64,000 nucleotides of DNA from an uncultured Clostridia bacterium. GTDB lineage: Bacteria; Bacillota; Clostridia; Oscillospirales; Ruminococcaceae. Under the pieces are notes generated by a model. The model ran no database searches, was not told the DNA's origin, and saw only the letters and a list, made by a program, of their open reading frames with translations. Location of the stretch: assembly GCA_944386045.1 (NCBI GenBank), contig CALWZO010000007.1, positions 1 to 64,000 on the forward strand. Reading direction: 5' to 3'. Position numbers and translations under genes: made by a program. This document shows, piece by piece, positions 42,023 through 51,805 of the stretch. Numbering within the stretch: the stretch's first letter is position 1; each line of letters starts with the position of its first letter.

Positions 42023-42994
42023 TTATTCTACATACTCACTTAACTCTTGCGGTACTTCCACGCCCAGTACCTGTGCCATTTCACCGCTGATGTAATAATC
42101 ATATTTTACCAGGGATTCCACAGACATCTGCGAAATGTCCTCACCTTCAAGTACTCTGACAGCCATTTCGCCTGTCTGATATCCCAGGTTGTAGTAATTA
42201 AGGCCCAGTGTGGCAAATCCGCCGTCCCTTACCATTTCTATAGCACCGCACACAACGGGCAGTTTGTTCTCCTTTGCAATTTCAGCCACAATACCCATGG
42301 CAGAAGCGTAAGCATTGTCTGTGGGAATATAAATCGCGTCACATTTTCCTGCTACTGACTGTGTAACCTGCTGAACATCATTGGTATTGGTCACAGTTGC
42401 TTCGGTCCAGTTCAGTGACATTTCCTCCAGGACTTCTTTTACCTGCTGTGCCTGTAATATAGAGTTATCCTCGCCGGAGCAGTAAAGGATACCTATGGTT
42501 TTTATATCCGGGCAAAGCTGAACCAACAGCTCTATCTGCTCTTTTATGGGGCTCATATCGTTTGTACCGGAAAGATTTGTACCCGGTGCCTCATTGGTGT
42601 TTACCAGGCCGGAGTCCACCGGATCAGTAACAGCGGTGAACAATATCGGTATTTCTTCCGTCACAGAAGCCATTGACTGCGCTGCACCTGTACCTATCGC
42701 CAGTACCAGGTCACTTTGATTGCCTGCAAGACGCTGGCTCATGGTGTTAAGGTTGTTGGGGTCACCCTGGGCGTTCTGATAGTCTATTTTAATATTTTGT
42801 CCTTCTACATATCCGTTGTCAGCCAAAGCCTGCACAAAGCCTTCTCTTGCATCGTCCAGTGAGCCGTGCTCCATCAGCTGAAGTATGCCGATGTTCAGCA
42901 TAGCATCGTTGCCGCCGTCTTCCCGCGGCCCTGCACAGCCTGTGACACCTATCATTGCCATTGCCAATAAAACCGATAAAATTTTCTTTTTCAT
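42023..42994 (-). CDS. ABC transporter substrate-binding lipoprotein, TrpX-like
   Basis: A 323-residue periplasmic-binding-type lipoprotein of the PF04392 family. The signal peptide ends in the lipobox VTGC at about residues 17-20, so Cys20 carries the lipid. The mature part has the usual alternating fold: IGILQLMEHGSLDDAREGFVQAL, IDYQNAQGDPNN, AIGTGAAQSMA and PIPTDNAYASA-like segments. Members in Bacillota named TrpX bind tryptophan and lie behind Trp-responsive T-boxes. The T-box found directly upstream strongly supports amino acid uptake; tryptophan is likely but I could not fix the specifier codon. Confidence 0.87.
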   Translation of the reverse strand: MKKKILSVLLAMAMIGVTGCAGPREDGGNDAMLNIGILQLMEHGSLDDAREGFVQALADNGYVEGQNIKIDYQNAQGDPNNLNTMSQRLAGNQSDLVLAIGTGAAQSMASVTEEIPILFTAVTDPVDSGLVNTNEAPGTNLSGTNDMSPIKEQIELLVQLCPDIKTIGILYCSGEDNSILQAQQVKEVLEEMSLNWTEATVTNTNDVQQVTQSVAGKCDAIYIPTDNAYASAMGIVAEIAKENKLPVVCGAIEMVRDGGFATLGLNYYNLGYQTGEMAVRVLEGEDISQMSVESLVKYDYYISGEMAQVLGVEVPQELSEYVE

Positions 42995-43011
42995 TTTTTC
43001 TGCCTCTCTTT

Positions 43012-43326
43012 TCTTTTTTGTGTTGTCCGGAGGAGCAATAAAAAAATCCCGTCCTCCGATTTACTGAAATCAGAGGACGAGATATGAAAATCCCGTGTTA
43101 CCACCTCAATTTATCGATTTTTCGCAAAACCGACCTCAGCAGGTATCCAACAATACCCTACGCATTAACGGGCGTACCCGGAGCCGACTACTAAAATGTT
43201 CATCGGTCAGCTAAAAGATGAATTCAAAAACTATTTCCGTACCGCTTTTTTCAGCTATCAAAAGATACAAGCGGCTCTCTTTCCGTTTTTCATTTTCTAC
43301 TGGTTCTTTATCATCGCTTTTGTTGT
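43012..43326 (-). promoter_or_regulatory. T-box riboswitch of the trpXYZ-like operon
   Basis: Read leftward the leader contains the AGAGAGCCG-type Stem I element (about 43276-43268), the T-box core AGGTGGTAACACGGG at 43106-43092, and then a strong terminator stem (43048-43080, GTCCTCTGATTT and partner) followed by seven T at 43047-43041. Uncharged tRNA would pair with the core and stop the terminator forming. The operon behind it suggests tRNA-Trp. Confidence 0.88.
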
Positions 43327-43331
43327 AACCA

Positions 43332-43361
43332 ATTATACGGGCAGAAAAACCTTTATGTCAA
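43332..43361 (-). promoter_or_regulatory. promoter of the T-box/trpXYZ transcript
   Basis: Leftward TTGACA (43361-43356), 18 bases, TATAAT (43337-43332). Confidence 0.8.
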
Positions 43362-43572
43362 CCATTTTTTATCTTTTTGTTATTTGTTTACAATCAGTGT
43401 TTAAAATTATTGTATAATTTGTTATATTTTATAAATTATACAGCTTTACAGGATAAGGAAAGTAATTTTTTCCGTTTTTCATGTCTTTACTGCATACTAA
43501 TTTGTTCTGACAGCACAAATATACCGGACCTGTAAAAACAAGTCCGGTATATCATATATTTATTGAAAAAAG
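43362..43572. other. AT-rich intergenic stretch with one hairpin
   Basis: No gene is seen. An 11-bp inverted repeat, ATATACCGGAC and its complement at 43519-43552, lies about 20 bases past the kdgT stop and may end that transcript, although a clear T run is missing. Confidence 0.5.
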
Positions 43573-44493
43573 TTACTTGCCTGCTTTTTTGGCTATAAAG
43601 TTTGTAAACACAGGTGTCAGGAAGGATGTGATGATTACCGCAGCTGCAACCTGAGCTGTTGCTATAGGTGCAATGGCAGCGTATTTTGCATCCACTGAAG
43701 CAAGGGCGCCCGGGTTGGAAACACCGCTGGCAGCTGTGCTGGAAATCGCTGCGCCGGCAACACCGTTACCGCCTGTCAGCTTATCCATAAGTACTGTTAT
43801 TCCGCCTACAACAAATACTGTTATAAGGCCGAGGAGAACACCGGAAGCGCCGCCCTGGAACAGCTGTTCTATCGACATGCCACAGCCAAGGGCAAAACCT
43901 ACAACAATTATGCAGGGGGTTACGCCGGCAGACAGTGTCTGTTTGAACCAGGGTGAAATGTTGCCCAATACAATGCCTATTATCAGCGGCAGTATAGAGC
44001 CTATTACAGACCAGATGGAAATGCTGGCCAGACCGGCAGAGCTGAGGGCAATCATTGTAACTGTGGGTCCTACACTGAGGGATGTTATGGCAACAGCACC
44101 TTTGATTGCGTCATCATCATACTGTGATACTATACCGGAATACAGCGCATTGTTTGCAACTGATACGGCGCTGATAACTGCCAGTGATGACAGGCCAAGG
44201 AAATTGTCGTTGAACAGGAAAGCCACTGCAAGGCCCAGGGCAACGGAAAGGGCTACTTTTGTACCTATTATTACCGCGCCTATCTTTATGGCTTTCGGAG
44301 TGCTTTTTATATCAATGGTAGCGCCCATAAACAGCAGGAAAACACCTACCAGAGCACTGGTGCCGGTAACCATACCGGTGAAAAATCCGCCCATCTGCAA
44401 TACCTGCGGTGCAAAAGAATTTATCAGCACACCGATAATCATCGGCACCACAATGGTATCTCCGGGAAAGCGTTTGAATTTAAGTTTGCTCAT
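43573..44493 (-). CDS. kdgT: 2-keto-3-deoxygluconate permease
   Basis: A 306-residue membrane carrier of the KdgT family with about ten helices. The opening FKRFPGDTIVVPMIIGVLIN and the paired repeats LLFMGATIDIK and VSVANNALYSG are typical. It imports 2-keto-3-deoxygluconate, a product of pectin or uronate breakdown, using the proton gradient. It lies 18 bases after the SDR gene. The kinase and aldolase that would complete the pathway are not in the window. Confidence 0.88.
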   Translation of the reverse strand: MSKLKFKRFPGDTIVVPMIIGVLINSFAPQVLQMGGFFTGMVTGTSALVGVFLLFMGATIDIKSTPKAIKIGAVIIGTKVALSVALGLAVAFLFNDNFLGLSSLAVISAVSVANNALYSGIVSQYDDDAIKGAVAITSLSVGPTVTMIALSSAGLASISIWSVIGSILPLIIGIVLGNISPWFKQTLSAGVTPCIIVVGFALGCGMSIEQLFQGGASGVLLGLITVFVVGGITVLMDKLTGGNGVAGAAISSTAASGVSNPGALASVDAKYAAIAPIATAQVAAAVIITSFLTPVFTNFIAKKAGK

Positions 44494-44511
44494 ATAAAAC
44501 CCCCGGTAAAA

Positions 44512-45258
44512 TTAGTCCAGTGCTATACCGCCGTCGCAGTCACCGATTTCGCCGTTTACAAAGCTGGCAGCCTCGGAAGCGAAGAACAAAATCATCTGTG
44601 CAGGTTCTGACGGATCTGCTGCACGGCCGAGAGGAATGATACCGATTACCTTTGCCCTCTTGTCTGCATCATCTGTAAGGGACTGGGTCATAGGTGTAAC
44701 TGTGTAAGAAGGACATACTGCGTTGCAGGAAATGCCGTATTTGCCGCCTTCTTTTGCAATGGCTTTTGTCAAGCCGTTTACACCGGCTTTTGAAGTGGCA
44801 TATGCAGCTGTACCCAGCAGGCCGCCGCCTATTTTACCGGCAACAGAGGAAACATTTACAATTCTGCCGCCTTTCTTTTCCATAAAGTAAGGGTAAATGC
44901 TGGAGCACATTGCAAAAGTACCTGTCAGGTTGATGCGCAGTGTTCTGTCCCATTCTTCGTCTGTGATCTGTTCAAAAGGAACTTTTGAAACAACGCCGCC
45001 GCAGTTTACCAGCACATCTACACGCCGGAAATCGCCCAGAACTTTTGCCATAACCCGGCGGATATTTTCACTGCTGCCCAGGTCAACTTTATATACAGAG
45101 CAGTTGCCCAGTTCCCGTGCTGTTTCTTTTGCTTTTTCTTCGTTAAGGTCCATGATTATTGCATGACCGCCGCCGTTTACAACACCGCGTACAACCTCTT
45201 TGCCGATGCCCTGTGCACCGCCTGTAACTATAACTGTCTTACCGTTAAAATCAAACAT
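44512..45258 (-). CDS. SDR family oxidoreductase, possibly KduD-like
   Basis: A 248-residue short-chain dehydrogenase with a Rossmann fold. TGGAQGIG is the cofactor-binding glycine motif, NCGG replaces the usual NNAG, and the catalytic set is Ser in VNVSSVAG with YATSK. The acidic residue at the end of strand two (IIMDL) suggests NAD over NADP. Placed before kdgT, it may act on a keto-deoxy sugar acid, as KduD does, but sequence alone does not fix the substrate. Divergent from a CdaR/PucR regulator. Confidence 0.82.
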   Translation of the reverse strand: MFDFNGKTVIVTGGAQGIGKEVVRGVVNGGGHAIIMDLNEEKAKETARELGNCSVYKVDLGSSENIRRVMAKVLGDFRRVDVLVNCGGVVSKVPFEQITDEEWDRTLRINLTGTFAMCSSIYPYFMEKKGGRIVNVSSVAGKIGGGLLGTAAYATSKAGVNGLTKAIAKEGGKYGISCNAVCPSYTVTPMTQSLTDDADKRAKVIGIIPLGRAADPSEPAQMILFFASEAASFVNGEIGDCDGGIALD

Positions 45259-45333
45259 GATATACTCTCCTTTTTCTCAATAAAGACTGCCGGAAATATG
45301 ATTGATAAATTATTAACTATTTTCGACTGGATA

Positions 45334-45377
45334 TATTATAGCATTGCGCAACAAGAAAAAGTATGGTATTATAGCAT
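45334..45377. promoter_or_regulatory. direct repeats in the SDR/regulator divergent region
   Basis: TATTATAGCAT occurs twice, at 45334-45344 and 45367-45377, exactly 33 bases apart (about three helical turns), between the divergent operons. It may bind the regulator encoded at 45421. Confidence 0.4.
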
Positions 45378-45420
45378 AAAATAACAAGTCATTATTGTGC
45401 TGACAGCATAAGGAGCATTT

Positions 45421-46635
45421 ATGAGAGAGCAAGCAAAATTACAGTTAATTCAGACAGCCCTGGACAGCGAAAGCATGGACGAAATTGTGGATGCGGCGTC
45501 GCATTTCCTGGGCTGTCCCCTGGTTGTTATAGCCACCACCAGTACAATTATATCCTATTCCCATTCCCTGACCCCGCCGGACGAAACATGGCTGAGAGCC
45601 GTCGAGCGCGGTTATATAACGCTGGAATTTGTTGCCACTTTGAGCAACTGGGAGGAGATAAAAGAAACTATCGGTAAATATGAATGTGTTACCGTAAGCA
45701 TAAATTCGCGCAGAAGAAGATTTTTTAAGCTTACCCACCGCAACCAGCTGCTTGGATATCTGAATGTCACCGAACTTGATGAAAATTTTGATATCGCCAG
45801 CCTGGACGACTGCCATTTTGTAAGCCAGCTTATTGCCAAAGAAGTTTATATGCGTTTTAAAAGAAGTGACGGAGTTAGTTCTTCTTCCGACTCCGAATTT
45901 TTGATGGAACTGTTACAGGGCAGTTTTGTCAACAGAGGACATTTTATAGATCGTCTTGCTTTAAGCGGATTGAACAGCTCAAAACTGTACAGGCTGATGT
46001 GTATAGACCTGAAAGATTTTTCTTCATACAATGCTGACGAAGACACGCTGAAAAAAGAACTGTTGGGAATAATCCCCACAGGAATAATGCTGGCCTATGA
46101 AAAAACTCTTATCGTTTTGTCAGAGGATAAATATTTTTCAGGGGAAAATGCCTATGTGGTTTTGTCAAAGATAGATAAACTGCTGAAATCCAGAAAGCTG
46201 CTGTGCGGAATAAGCGACAGTATAAACGACCTGTTTCAGTTTTCCAGGTTTTACTCCCAGGCTTTGAACGCAATAAAATACAGGAAATATCTGATAGACC
46301 TGTCCGCGGCGTATACATATTATGATGATGTGAAAGTTTACGACATTTTGCAGCAAATACCCCAAAGGGAACTTTTGGGGTATTGCAGCCGGCAGGTATA
46401 TGAAATATACCAGCACGACAGGGCCCGGCAGACAGAGTACATCCCAACCCTGCTGGCTTATCTGTATTCCAACCGCAGTGTCAAAGCCACGGCGCGGTAT
46501 ATGAATGTACATCGAAATACCGTAAATTACAGAATTGCCAAAATCAAGGAATTGTTCAACCTTGACCTGGATAATTTCAACAACGCATATCAGATAGCCT
46601 TGTCCTGCCAGATAATAAAGCTGTTGCAGGATTAG
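45421..46635 (+). CDS. CdaR/PucR-type transcriptional regulator
   Basis: A 404-residue activator with an N-terminal sensor-like half, a central GGDEF-like domain, and a C-terminal PucR helix-turn-helix: YLYSNRSVKATARYMNVHRNTVNYRIAKIKELFNLDL. This family responds to sugar acids or purines. It is divergent from the SDR-kdgT operon, so control of sugar acid uptake is the obvious role. The start has AAGGAG. Two spaced repeats in the shared upstream region are candidate binding sites. Confidence 0.87.
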   Translation: MREQAKLQLIQTALDSESMDEIVDAASHFLGCPLVVIATTSTIISYSHSLTPPDETWLRAVERGYITLEFVATLSNWEEIKETIGKYECVTVSINSRRRRFFKLTHRNQLLGYLNVTELDENFDIASLDDCHFVSQLIAKEVYMRFKRSDGVSSSSDSEFLMELLQGSFVNRGHFIDRLALSGLNSSKLYRLMCIDLKDFSSYNADEDTLKKELLGIIPTGIMLAYEKTLIVLSEDKYFSGENAYVVLSKIDKLLKSRKLLCGISDSINDLFQFSRFYSQALNAIKYRKYLIDLSAAYTYYDDVKVYDILQQIPQRELLGYCSRQVYEIYQHDRARQTEYIPTLLAYLYSNRSVKATARYMNVHRNTVNYRIAKIKELFNLDLDNFNNAYQIALSCQIIKLLQD

Positions 46636-46697
46636 AATGAATAATTCAGATAAAAAAACAAACAATATACACAATATCATTTTTCAGGGGATTGTGT

Positions 46698-47543
46698 ATG
46701 AACAATTTTTTTCAGGGGTGGTATTTCAAATGCCAGTCCGAAAGCCACAGCTGTGCATTTATACCGGCAGTTCACCGGGAAGGCGGAATATTCTCCGCCA
46801 GTTTACAGATTATAACCGACGATAAAGCATGGAACATACCAATGGAATACCAGCGTTTTATGCCCTCCGCCAACGGCGCGGAAGCACTGATGGACAAAAG
46901 CTATTTCGGCACAAAGGGTATCCGGCTGTCTGTAAACACGCGGGAGGTGTACGCCAGGGGCAGGCTTTATTTTACAGGTCTGTCGCCGTTAAATTATGAC
47001 ATCATGGGCCCGTTTAAATTTTTCCCGCTTATGGAATGCAGGCACAGCGTGATAAGCATGCGCCATGCCGTAAACGGAAAAATAACAATAAACGGAAAGA
47101 ACTATATATTCAAAAATGACCCCGGATATATCGAAGCCGACAGGGGAACCTCTTTCCCCCGCCGATATGCCTGGACCCAATGCTTTTTCCCTGGTGGTTC
47201 CATAATGATAAGTGTTGCCGATGTGCCGCTGGGGCCCGTGACCATTACGGGTGTAATAGCGGTTATACAGTCCGGGAAGCTGGAAAAGCGCATAGCCACA
47301 TACTTTGGGGCAAAAGCCGTAAAAATATCCGATGGCGAAATAGTAATCAGACAGGGTGACACAACCCTGACAGCCAGGCTGTTAGAAAAAAATGCCCACG
47401 GTCTGCACGCCCCAGTAAAAGGAAAAATGAGCCGTATTATCAAAGAAAGTATAAGCACAAAGGTGTTTTACCGCTGCGAAAAAGCCGGCAAAACCATATT
47501 GCAGTTTACCAGTCCAAAGGCTTCTTTTGAATATGAGTATTAA
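46698..47543 (+). CDS. tocopherol cyclase-like protein
   Basis: A 281-residue protein of the tocopherol cyclase-like family (PF14249). The start FFQGWYFKCQ and the later SPLNYDIMGPFKFFPLMECRHSV and YIEADRGTSFPRRYAWTQC are strong family signatures. Plant and cyanobacterial members close the chromanol ring of vitamin E, but clostridial homologues lack that pathway and probably act on another lipid or have a lipocalin-like binding role. The ATG at 46698 has AGGGG upstream. It lies 62 bases after the PucR-type gene and may share its transcript; a terminator follows. Confidence 0.8.
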   Translation: MNNFFQGWYFKCQSESHSCAFIPAVHREGGIFSASLQIITDDKAWNIPMEYQRFMPSANGAEALMDKSYFGTKGIRLSVNTREVYARGRLYFTGLSPLNYDIMGPFKFFPLMECRHSVISMRHAVNGKITINGKNYIFKNDPGYIEADRGTSFPRRYAWTQCFFPGGSIMISVADVPLGPVTITGVIAVIQSGKLEKRIATYFGAKAVKISDGEIVIRQGDTTLTARLLEKNAHGLHAPVKGKMSRIIKESISTKVFYRCEKAGKTILQFTSPKASFEYEY

Positions 47544-47567
47544 AAAACTCCCTTGCGGGAGTTTTTC
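47543..47567. terminator. bidirectional terminator
   Basis: AAAACTCCC and GGGAGTTTT flank a 4-base loop, between the cyclase-like gene and the converging ABC operon. Confidence 0.88.
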
Positions 47568-47569
47568 TT

Positions 47570-50500
47570 TTATTCAACCGATTTCAACGATTCAACCATC
47601 TGTATGTTTTTCAGCTTTTTGGACATAGCCTGATTTACAATCATGGCAAACACCACCGTCAGCATGAACGAAATCACAAAGCTGACCGGCTCTATATTAC
47701 GGCCGAACATTATGTCGTCCAGCTCCACAACTACCATTATCAGCAGATGCAGACCTTTACCCAGCATAAGTCCCACCAGGCCACCGATTATTGTCAGGAA
47801 AATATTTTCATAATAAATATATTTCTTGACCTCGCCGGGATAAAAGCCCAAAACTTTCAGCGTGGCTATCTCCTTCTGTCTTTCGGATATATTTACATTG
47901 GTCAGATTGTAAAGCACCACAAAGGCCAGTGCTCCGGCAGACAGTATCAGCACCAGGACTATGTAATTAAGGCTGTTTATCATGCCTTCAAAGCTGGTGA
48001 TAAAACTGCTGTAAAAGCTGACCGAGCTGATGTCTTCATTTTCGTTAAGATACTGGCTGACAGCTTCGCTGTTGGAGCCGTCGTCCAGCTTCATCAAAAA
48101 TGTGTTGGTTTTGGCCCTGAGGCCAAAAACATTTGAATAGTATGTTCCGGTCATGTAGATATAATGATTTACATAGTTTTCCACTATTCCCGAAATCTTT
48201 ACCTTCGCTGTGAAATTGTCGCTGTTTGTAACGGAAATTTCATCACCGATATTTATGTCATAATCATTGGCTATCTTTTCGCTGATGACAGCACCGCTGC
48301 TGTCCAGTGTGACAGGCTCGTGACCTTTTCTTGTTCTCAGATCCACAAAGTTCCGGAACCGGGATGTATCCTGTGTCACCATCAAGGTCACGCTCTTTCC
48401 GTCAGCATCCGGAAGGGTTGCGCTGGTCAGTGAAACACTCATATATTCTTCTACATGGTTATTGGAGCTGATAAAGTTTTCCAGCTCAATCGTCCGATCG
48501 TCAGACAGACCGGCATCATATGAGGCTGTTCCGTCATATTTTGTCACCTGGCCAAACTGTATATTCACCAGGTCGGATATAGAGTCTTTGATACCAAAAC
48601 CTGATATAAGCAGGCTGGTGCAGCCGGCGATGCCTATTATTGTCATGCTCATGCGCTTTTTATATCTGAAGATGTTCCTGAATGTAACCTTCAATGTAAA
48701 GGACAATCTGTTCCATATAAATGTTATCTTTTCCAGAAGAATTTTTTTGCCCATTTTGGGGGCTTTCGGGCGCATAAGGGTGCTGGGTGTAGCCAGCAGT
48801 TCTTTGTAGCAGGCCCGTATTGTGGCACCGGCTGTAATGGCCACTGACAGGATAACGGAAATTATCATCAGCGGTATCTGCAATTCATATTTTATTCCGG
48901 GCACAATATACATCAGTTTCCATGCGGTATATATTATGTACGGGAACCGCAGTATTCCGCCCACAAGACCCAGGATACTTCCCACAAGGCTGGCCAGAAC
49001 AGCATATATAATATATTTTGACATTATCATACCTGTACTGTATCCCAAAGCCTTCAATGTACCTATCTGCTGGCGTTGTTCATCCACCAGCCTTGTCATT
49101 GTGGTAAGGCACACCAGCGCAGCCACCAGGAAAAAGAATACCGGAAATACCACGGCTATATTCTCCATCCTGTCACAGGCTCCGCCATAGTCCACATAAC
49201 TGTAATGACTGTTGCGGTCCAAAACATACCACTGGGCATTTTCTATCAGCCGTATTTCATTTTGGGCTTTTAATATTTCTTCATAGCCGTCATCCAGCTC
49301 TTTCTGCCCGTCGGCTTTCTCTTTTTCAAAAGTCCGCTTACCCTCGGCGAGCTCCGCTTCAGCTTTTACTATCTCTGCTCTGCCGTTTGCTATCTGCCGC
49401 TTTCCGTCCGCCTCGATTTTGGCAAGGCTGTCACTTTGCTTTTTCAGTTCGGCTTTCGCTTCGTTAAGCTGTGATTCCATCTGTTTTAAAGAGGACTCCC
49501 GAACGCTTAAAGACCGGTTTATGGCATCGTATTCAATCTGTAAACGCTGTATTTCATCTTCCAGCCGGCTTATCTGTGTCATCTCCTCACTGGCATAAAT
49601 TTCGTCCAGCTGGCGGTTTATACTGTCTATTGTTTCATTTCTCTTCCGGATTTCATCCTGCAACTGCCGGTTTTCCCGGGTCAGTTGCTCTTTTTCCTGC
49701 ACCAGCCGCCGGTATTCCGGTGATAGTTCGTCCAGCTCTGCAAGCTCCAGGTCTATTTCAGCTATCCTGTTTTCATTTTCCGAAATTTTACCTTCTGCCC
49801 GCCGGACGGCAGCTTTTTCCGTCTCCATGTCCCGGTCAAACTGATCTATCAGTTTGTACAGGTCTGCCGCTGCGGCTTTCTTTTCATCCAGCTCCTTTTG
49901 CTTTTGGTCTATATTCCGCTTTATTTCATCTCTTTCTTTTATCGCTTCACCGTTTGTCGTCTGGAACTGTTCATTCAGGTCATCATACTGTTTTTGCAGG
50001 TCATCCACTATTCCGCTGTATGTTTCCAGCTGTGTTTTTCCGGATTGTATCTGTCCCTGCAAAACCAGCTCGCTGCTGTCCAGCTTGGCTTTTCCCAGCA
50101 GTATTTCATTTTCGGCATCGTCCAGCTGCTTTTGGGCCTTTTCTATTTCTTCGTCAAAAGTCTTTTTGCCGTCTTCATACTCTTGTATTGCCTTGTCCAG
50201 TTCTTCATTGGCGCTGTCGATAATTTCATCTCCGCGTATTTCGCTTCTCTCATATCCCAGGTCTTCCACAGCATTTTTTACCGGGGCAATATAGTCAAAA
50301 TACTCATCTTTATAGCTGTTGTACTCTGCGGCTCCTTCTATGGTAACAAACGCTTCGGTGTACACATCCATGTTGAAGTTATCTTCATCTATATACATAT
50401 AGTAGTTGCACACACCGCCGCCGATATCACTGGCGCCCTTTTCATAGGACAGATAATAAGGAGTCTGCACCAAGCCGACAACTGTGTAAGTGTCATTTAC

Positions 50501-51001
50501 CAGATAATCCCCCGCTTCCTCATCGGGCAGGCTAAGGGTAATCTTCTGGTTCAGCTCCACACTTTTCTGCATATCCGAAACATTTTCAAACAATATTTCG
50601 TTTTCATTTTCCGGCAGTCGGCCTTCCACAAGTTTGAATTTGTTTATGTAATCGCCGTCTTTCAGCTGCTGTGAATTGTAAGACGAAACCTTTATAACAT
50701 AAGATTCGCCGTTTATATTTCCGATAAAATCTTTGGTATAGGCGCCGTACAACTGCTTTACACCGTCTATTTCGGCCAGCCGGTCCATATCATCCTGCGT
50801 CAGGCCAAAATTGCTGACAATTCGCAGGTCCATCAGGTTGTAATCGTCATAATACCGGTCAACACTGTATCTCATAATAGGCGCGCTGGCCCATACACCT
50901 GCAAAAAAGCCTACGCCTATAAGAACTATGGCCAGGATGGAAAAAAATCTGCCTTTTGTTTTCTTTATTTCTCTGAATGTATCTTTTAAAATGCTGTTCA
51001 T
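47570..51001 (-). CDS. FtsX-type ABC transporter permease with long extracytoplasmic coiled coil
   Basis: A 1143-residue permease. One membrane helix at residues ~18-40 is followed by a MacB-like external domain to ~260, then a heptad-rich coiled coil from ~262 to ~586, very rich in Glu, Lys, Gln and Asp. Three helices and an FtsX domain follow (~610-730), then a second external region and a last FtsX set (~1005-1130). This arrangement is seen in Gram-positive exporters that move lipids, peptides or act on the wall rather than classical import. It is coupled to the ATPase gene one base upstream. Confidence 0.88.
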   Translation of the reverse strand: MNSILKDTFREIKKTKGRFFSILAIVLIGVGFFAGVWASAPIMRYSVDRYYDDYNLMDLRIVSNFGLTQDDMDRLAEIDGVKQLYGAYTKDFIGNINGESYVIKVSSYNSQQLKDGDYINKFKLVEGRLPENENEILFENVSDMQKSVELNQKITLSLPDEEAGDYLVNDTYTVVGLVQTPYYLSYEKGASDIGGGVCNYYMYIDEDNFNMDVYTEAFVTIEGAAEYNSYKDEYFDYIAPVKNAVEDLGYERSEIRGDEIIDSANEELDKAIQEYEDGKKTFDEEIEKAQKQLDDAENEILLGKAKLDSSELVLQGQIQSGKTQLETYSGIVDDLQKQYDDLNEQFQTTNGEAIKERDEIKRNIDQKQKELDEKKAAAADLYKLIDQFDRDMETEKAAVRRAEGKISENENRIAEIDLELAELDELSPEYRRLVQEKEQLTRENRQLQDEIRKRNETIDSINRQLDEIYASEEMTQISRLEDEIQRLQIEYDAINRSLSVRESSLKQMESQLNEAKAELKKQSDSLAKIEADGKRQIANGRAEIVKAEAELAEGKRTFEKEKADGQKELDDGYEEILKAQNEIRLIENAQWYVLDRNSHYSYVDYGGACDRMENIAVVFPVFFFLVAALVCLTTMTRLVDEQRQQIGTLKALGYSTGMIMSKYIIYAVLASLVGSILGLVGGILRFPYIIYTAWKLMYIVPGIKYELQIPLMIISVILSVAITAGATIRACYKELLATPSTLMRPKAPKMGKKILLEKITFIWNRLSFTLKVTFRNIFRYKKRMSMTIIGIAGCTSLLISGFGIKDSISDLVNIQFGQVTKYDGTASYDAGLSDDRTIELENFISSNNHVEEYMSVSLTSATLPDADGKSVTLMVTQDTSRFRNFVDLRTRKGHEPVTLDSSGAVISEKIANDYDINIGDEISVTNSDNFTAKVKISGIVENYVNHYIYMTGTYYSNVFGLRAKTNTFLMKLDDGSNSEAVSQYLNENEDISSVSFYSSFITSFEGMINSLNYIVLVLILSAGALAFVVLYNLTNVNISERQKEIATLKVLGFYPGEVKKYIYYENIFLTIIGGLVGLMLGKGLHLLIMVVVELDDIMFGRNIEPVSFVISFMLTVVFAMIVNQAMSKKLKNIQMVESLKSVE

Positions 51002-51002
51002 A

Positions 51003-51704
51003 CTACCACTCTATCAAATCTACTGACATAGGATTTTCATTTTCTTCCACTGATTCTATCAGGCCGCTTTTTACCCTGATCACCTTGTCACCCATGGGGC
51101 ACAACGCCAGGTTGTGGGTAATAACAACGACTGTCATCTGATATTTGCGGCAAGTGTCCTGAAGCAGCTTCAAAATAGCTTTGCCTGTTTTATAGTCCAG
51201 CGCGCCGGTGGGTTCGTCACATAAAAGCAGTTTGGGATTTTTTGCCAGCGCCCTGGCTATGGCCACACGCTGCTGCTCACCGCCGGAAAGCTGTGACGGG
51301 AAGTTGTTTTTCCTGTCACGCAGACCCACAGCATCTATTGTTTCATCAATATCCAGCGCGTTTTTGCATATCTGTGTTGCCAGCTCTACATTTTCCTTGG
51401 CCGTGAGGTTTTGCACCAGGTTATAAAACTGAAAAACAAATCCCACATCATACCTGCGGTAGTCGCACAGTTCTTTTTCATTCATCCGGTCTACCCTTTT
51501 GCCGTCAACCTCTATTATGCCTGATGTGGGAAAGTCCATTCCGCCCAGAATATTCAGAATTGTACTTTTTCCGGCACCGCTGGCACCGGCTATTATTACA
51601 AATTCCCCTTTTTCTATTTCAAAGTTCACACCGCCCAGGGCACTGATTTCAACTTCGCCCATCTGGTATATTTTCTTTACATCTTTAAATTCTATAAAAC
51701 TCAT
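51003..51704 (-). CDS. ABC transporter ATPase of the MacB/LolD type
   Basis: A 233-residue ATPase. Walker A is GASGAGKST, signature [15 protein letters not shown], Walker [13 protein letters not shown], then the switch His in ITHNL. The Q-loop is FVFQFYNLV, as usual for MacB/LolD partners of FtsX-type permeases. I use the ATG at 51704 with AGGTGATAG upstream. The frame stays open far beyond it, but those extra residues belong to a decayed LysR gene and carry no ABC features. It is followed one base later by the permease. Confidence 0.93.
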   Translation of the reverse strand: MSFIEFKDVKKIYQMGEVEISALGGVNFEIEKGEFVIIAGASGAGKSTILNILGGMDFPTSGIIEVDGKRVDRMNEKELCDYRRYDVGFVFQFYNLVQNLTAKENVELATQICKNALDIDETIDAVGLRDRKNNFPSQLSGGEQQRVAIARALAKNPKLLLCDEPTGALDYKTGKAILKLLQDTCRKYQMTVVVITHNLALCPMGDKVIRVKSGLIESVEENENPMSVDLIEW

Positions 51705-51736
51705 CACTATCACCTGCTGAAAGATCGTTAATATAA

Positions 51737-51765
51737 TAATAAACAACTGTTCATTATAAGTCAAT
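51737..51765 (-). promoter_or_regulatory. probable promoter of the ABC exporter operon
   Basis: Leftward TTGACT (51765-51760), 17 bases, TATTAT (51742-51737). Confidence 0.5.
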
Positions 51766-51805
51766 AATATAAAAATAAATTTTATAACTGTTTCACATTT
51801 TTTTT

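Noticed and set aside
48460-50670. Several + strand frames of 115-258 codons opposite the coiled-coil permease
   Set aside because: They follow from the biased codon use of the Glu/Lys/Gln-rich coiled coil on the other strand.
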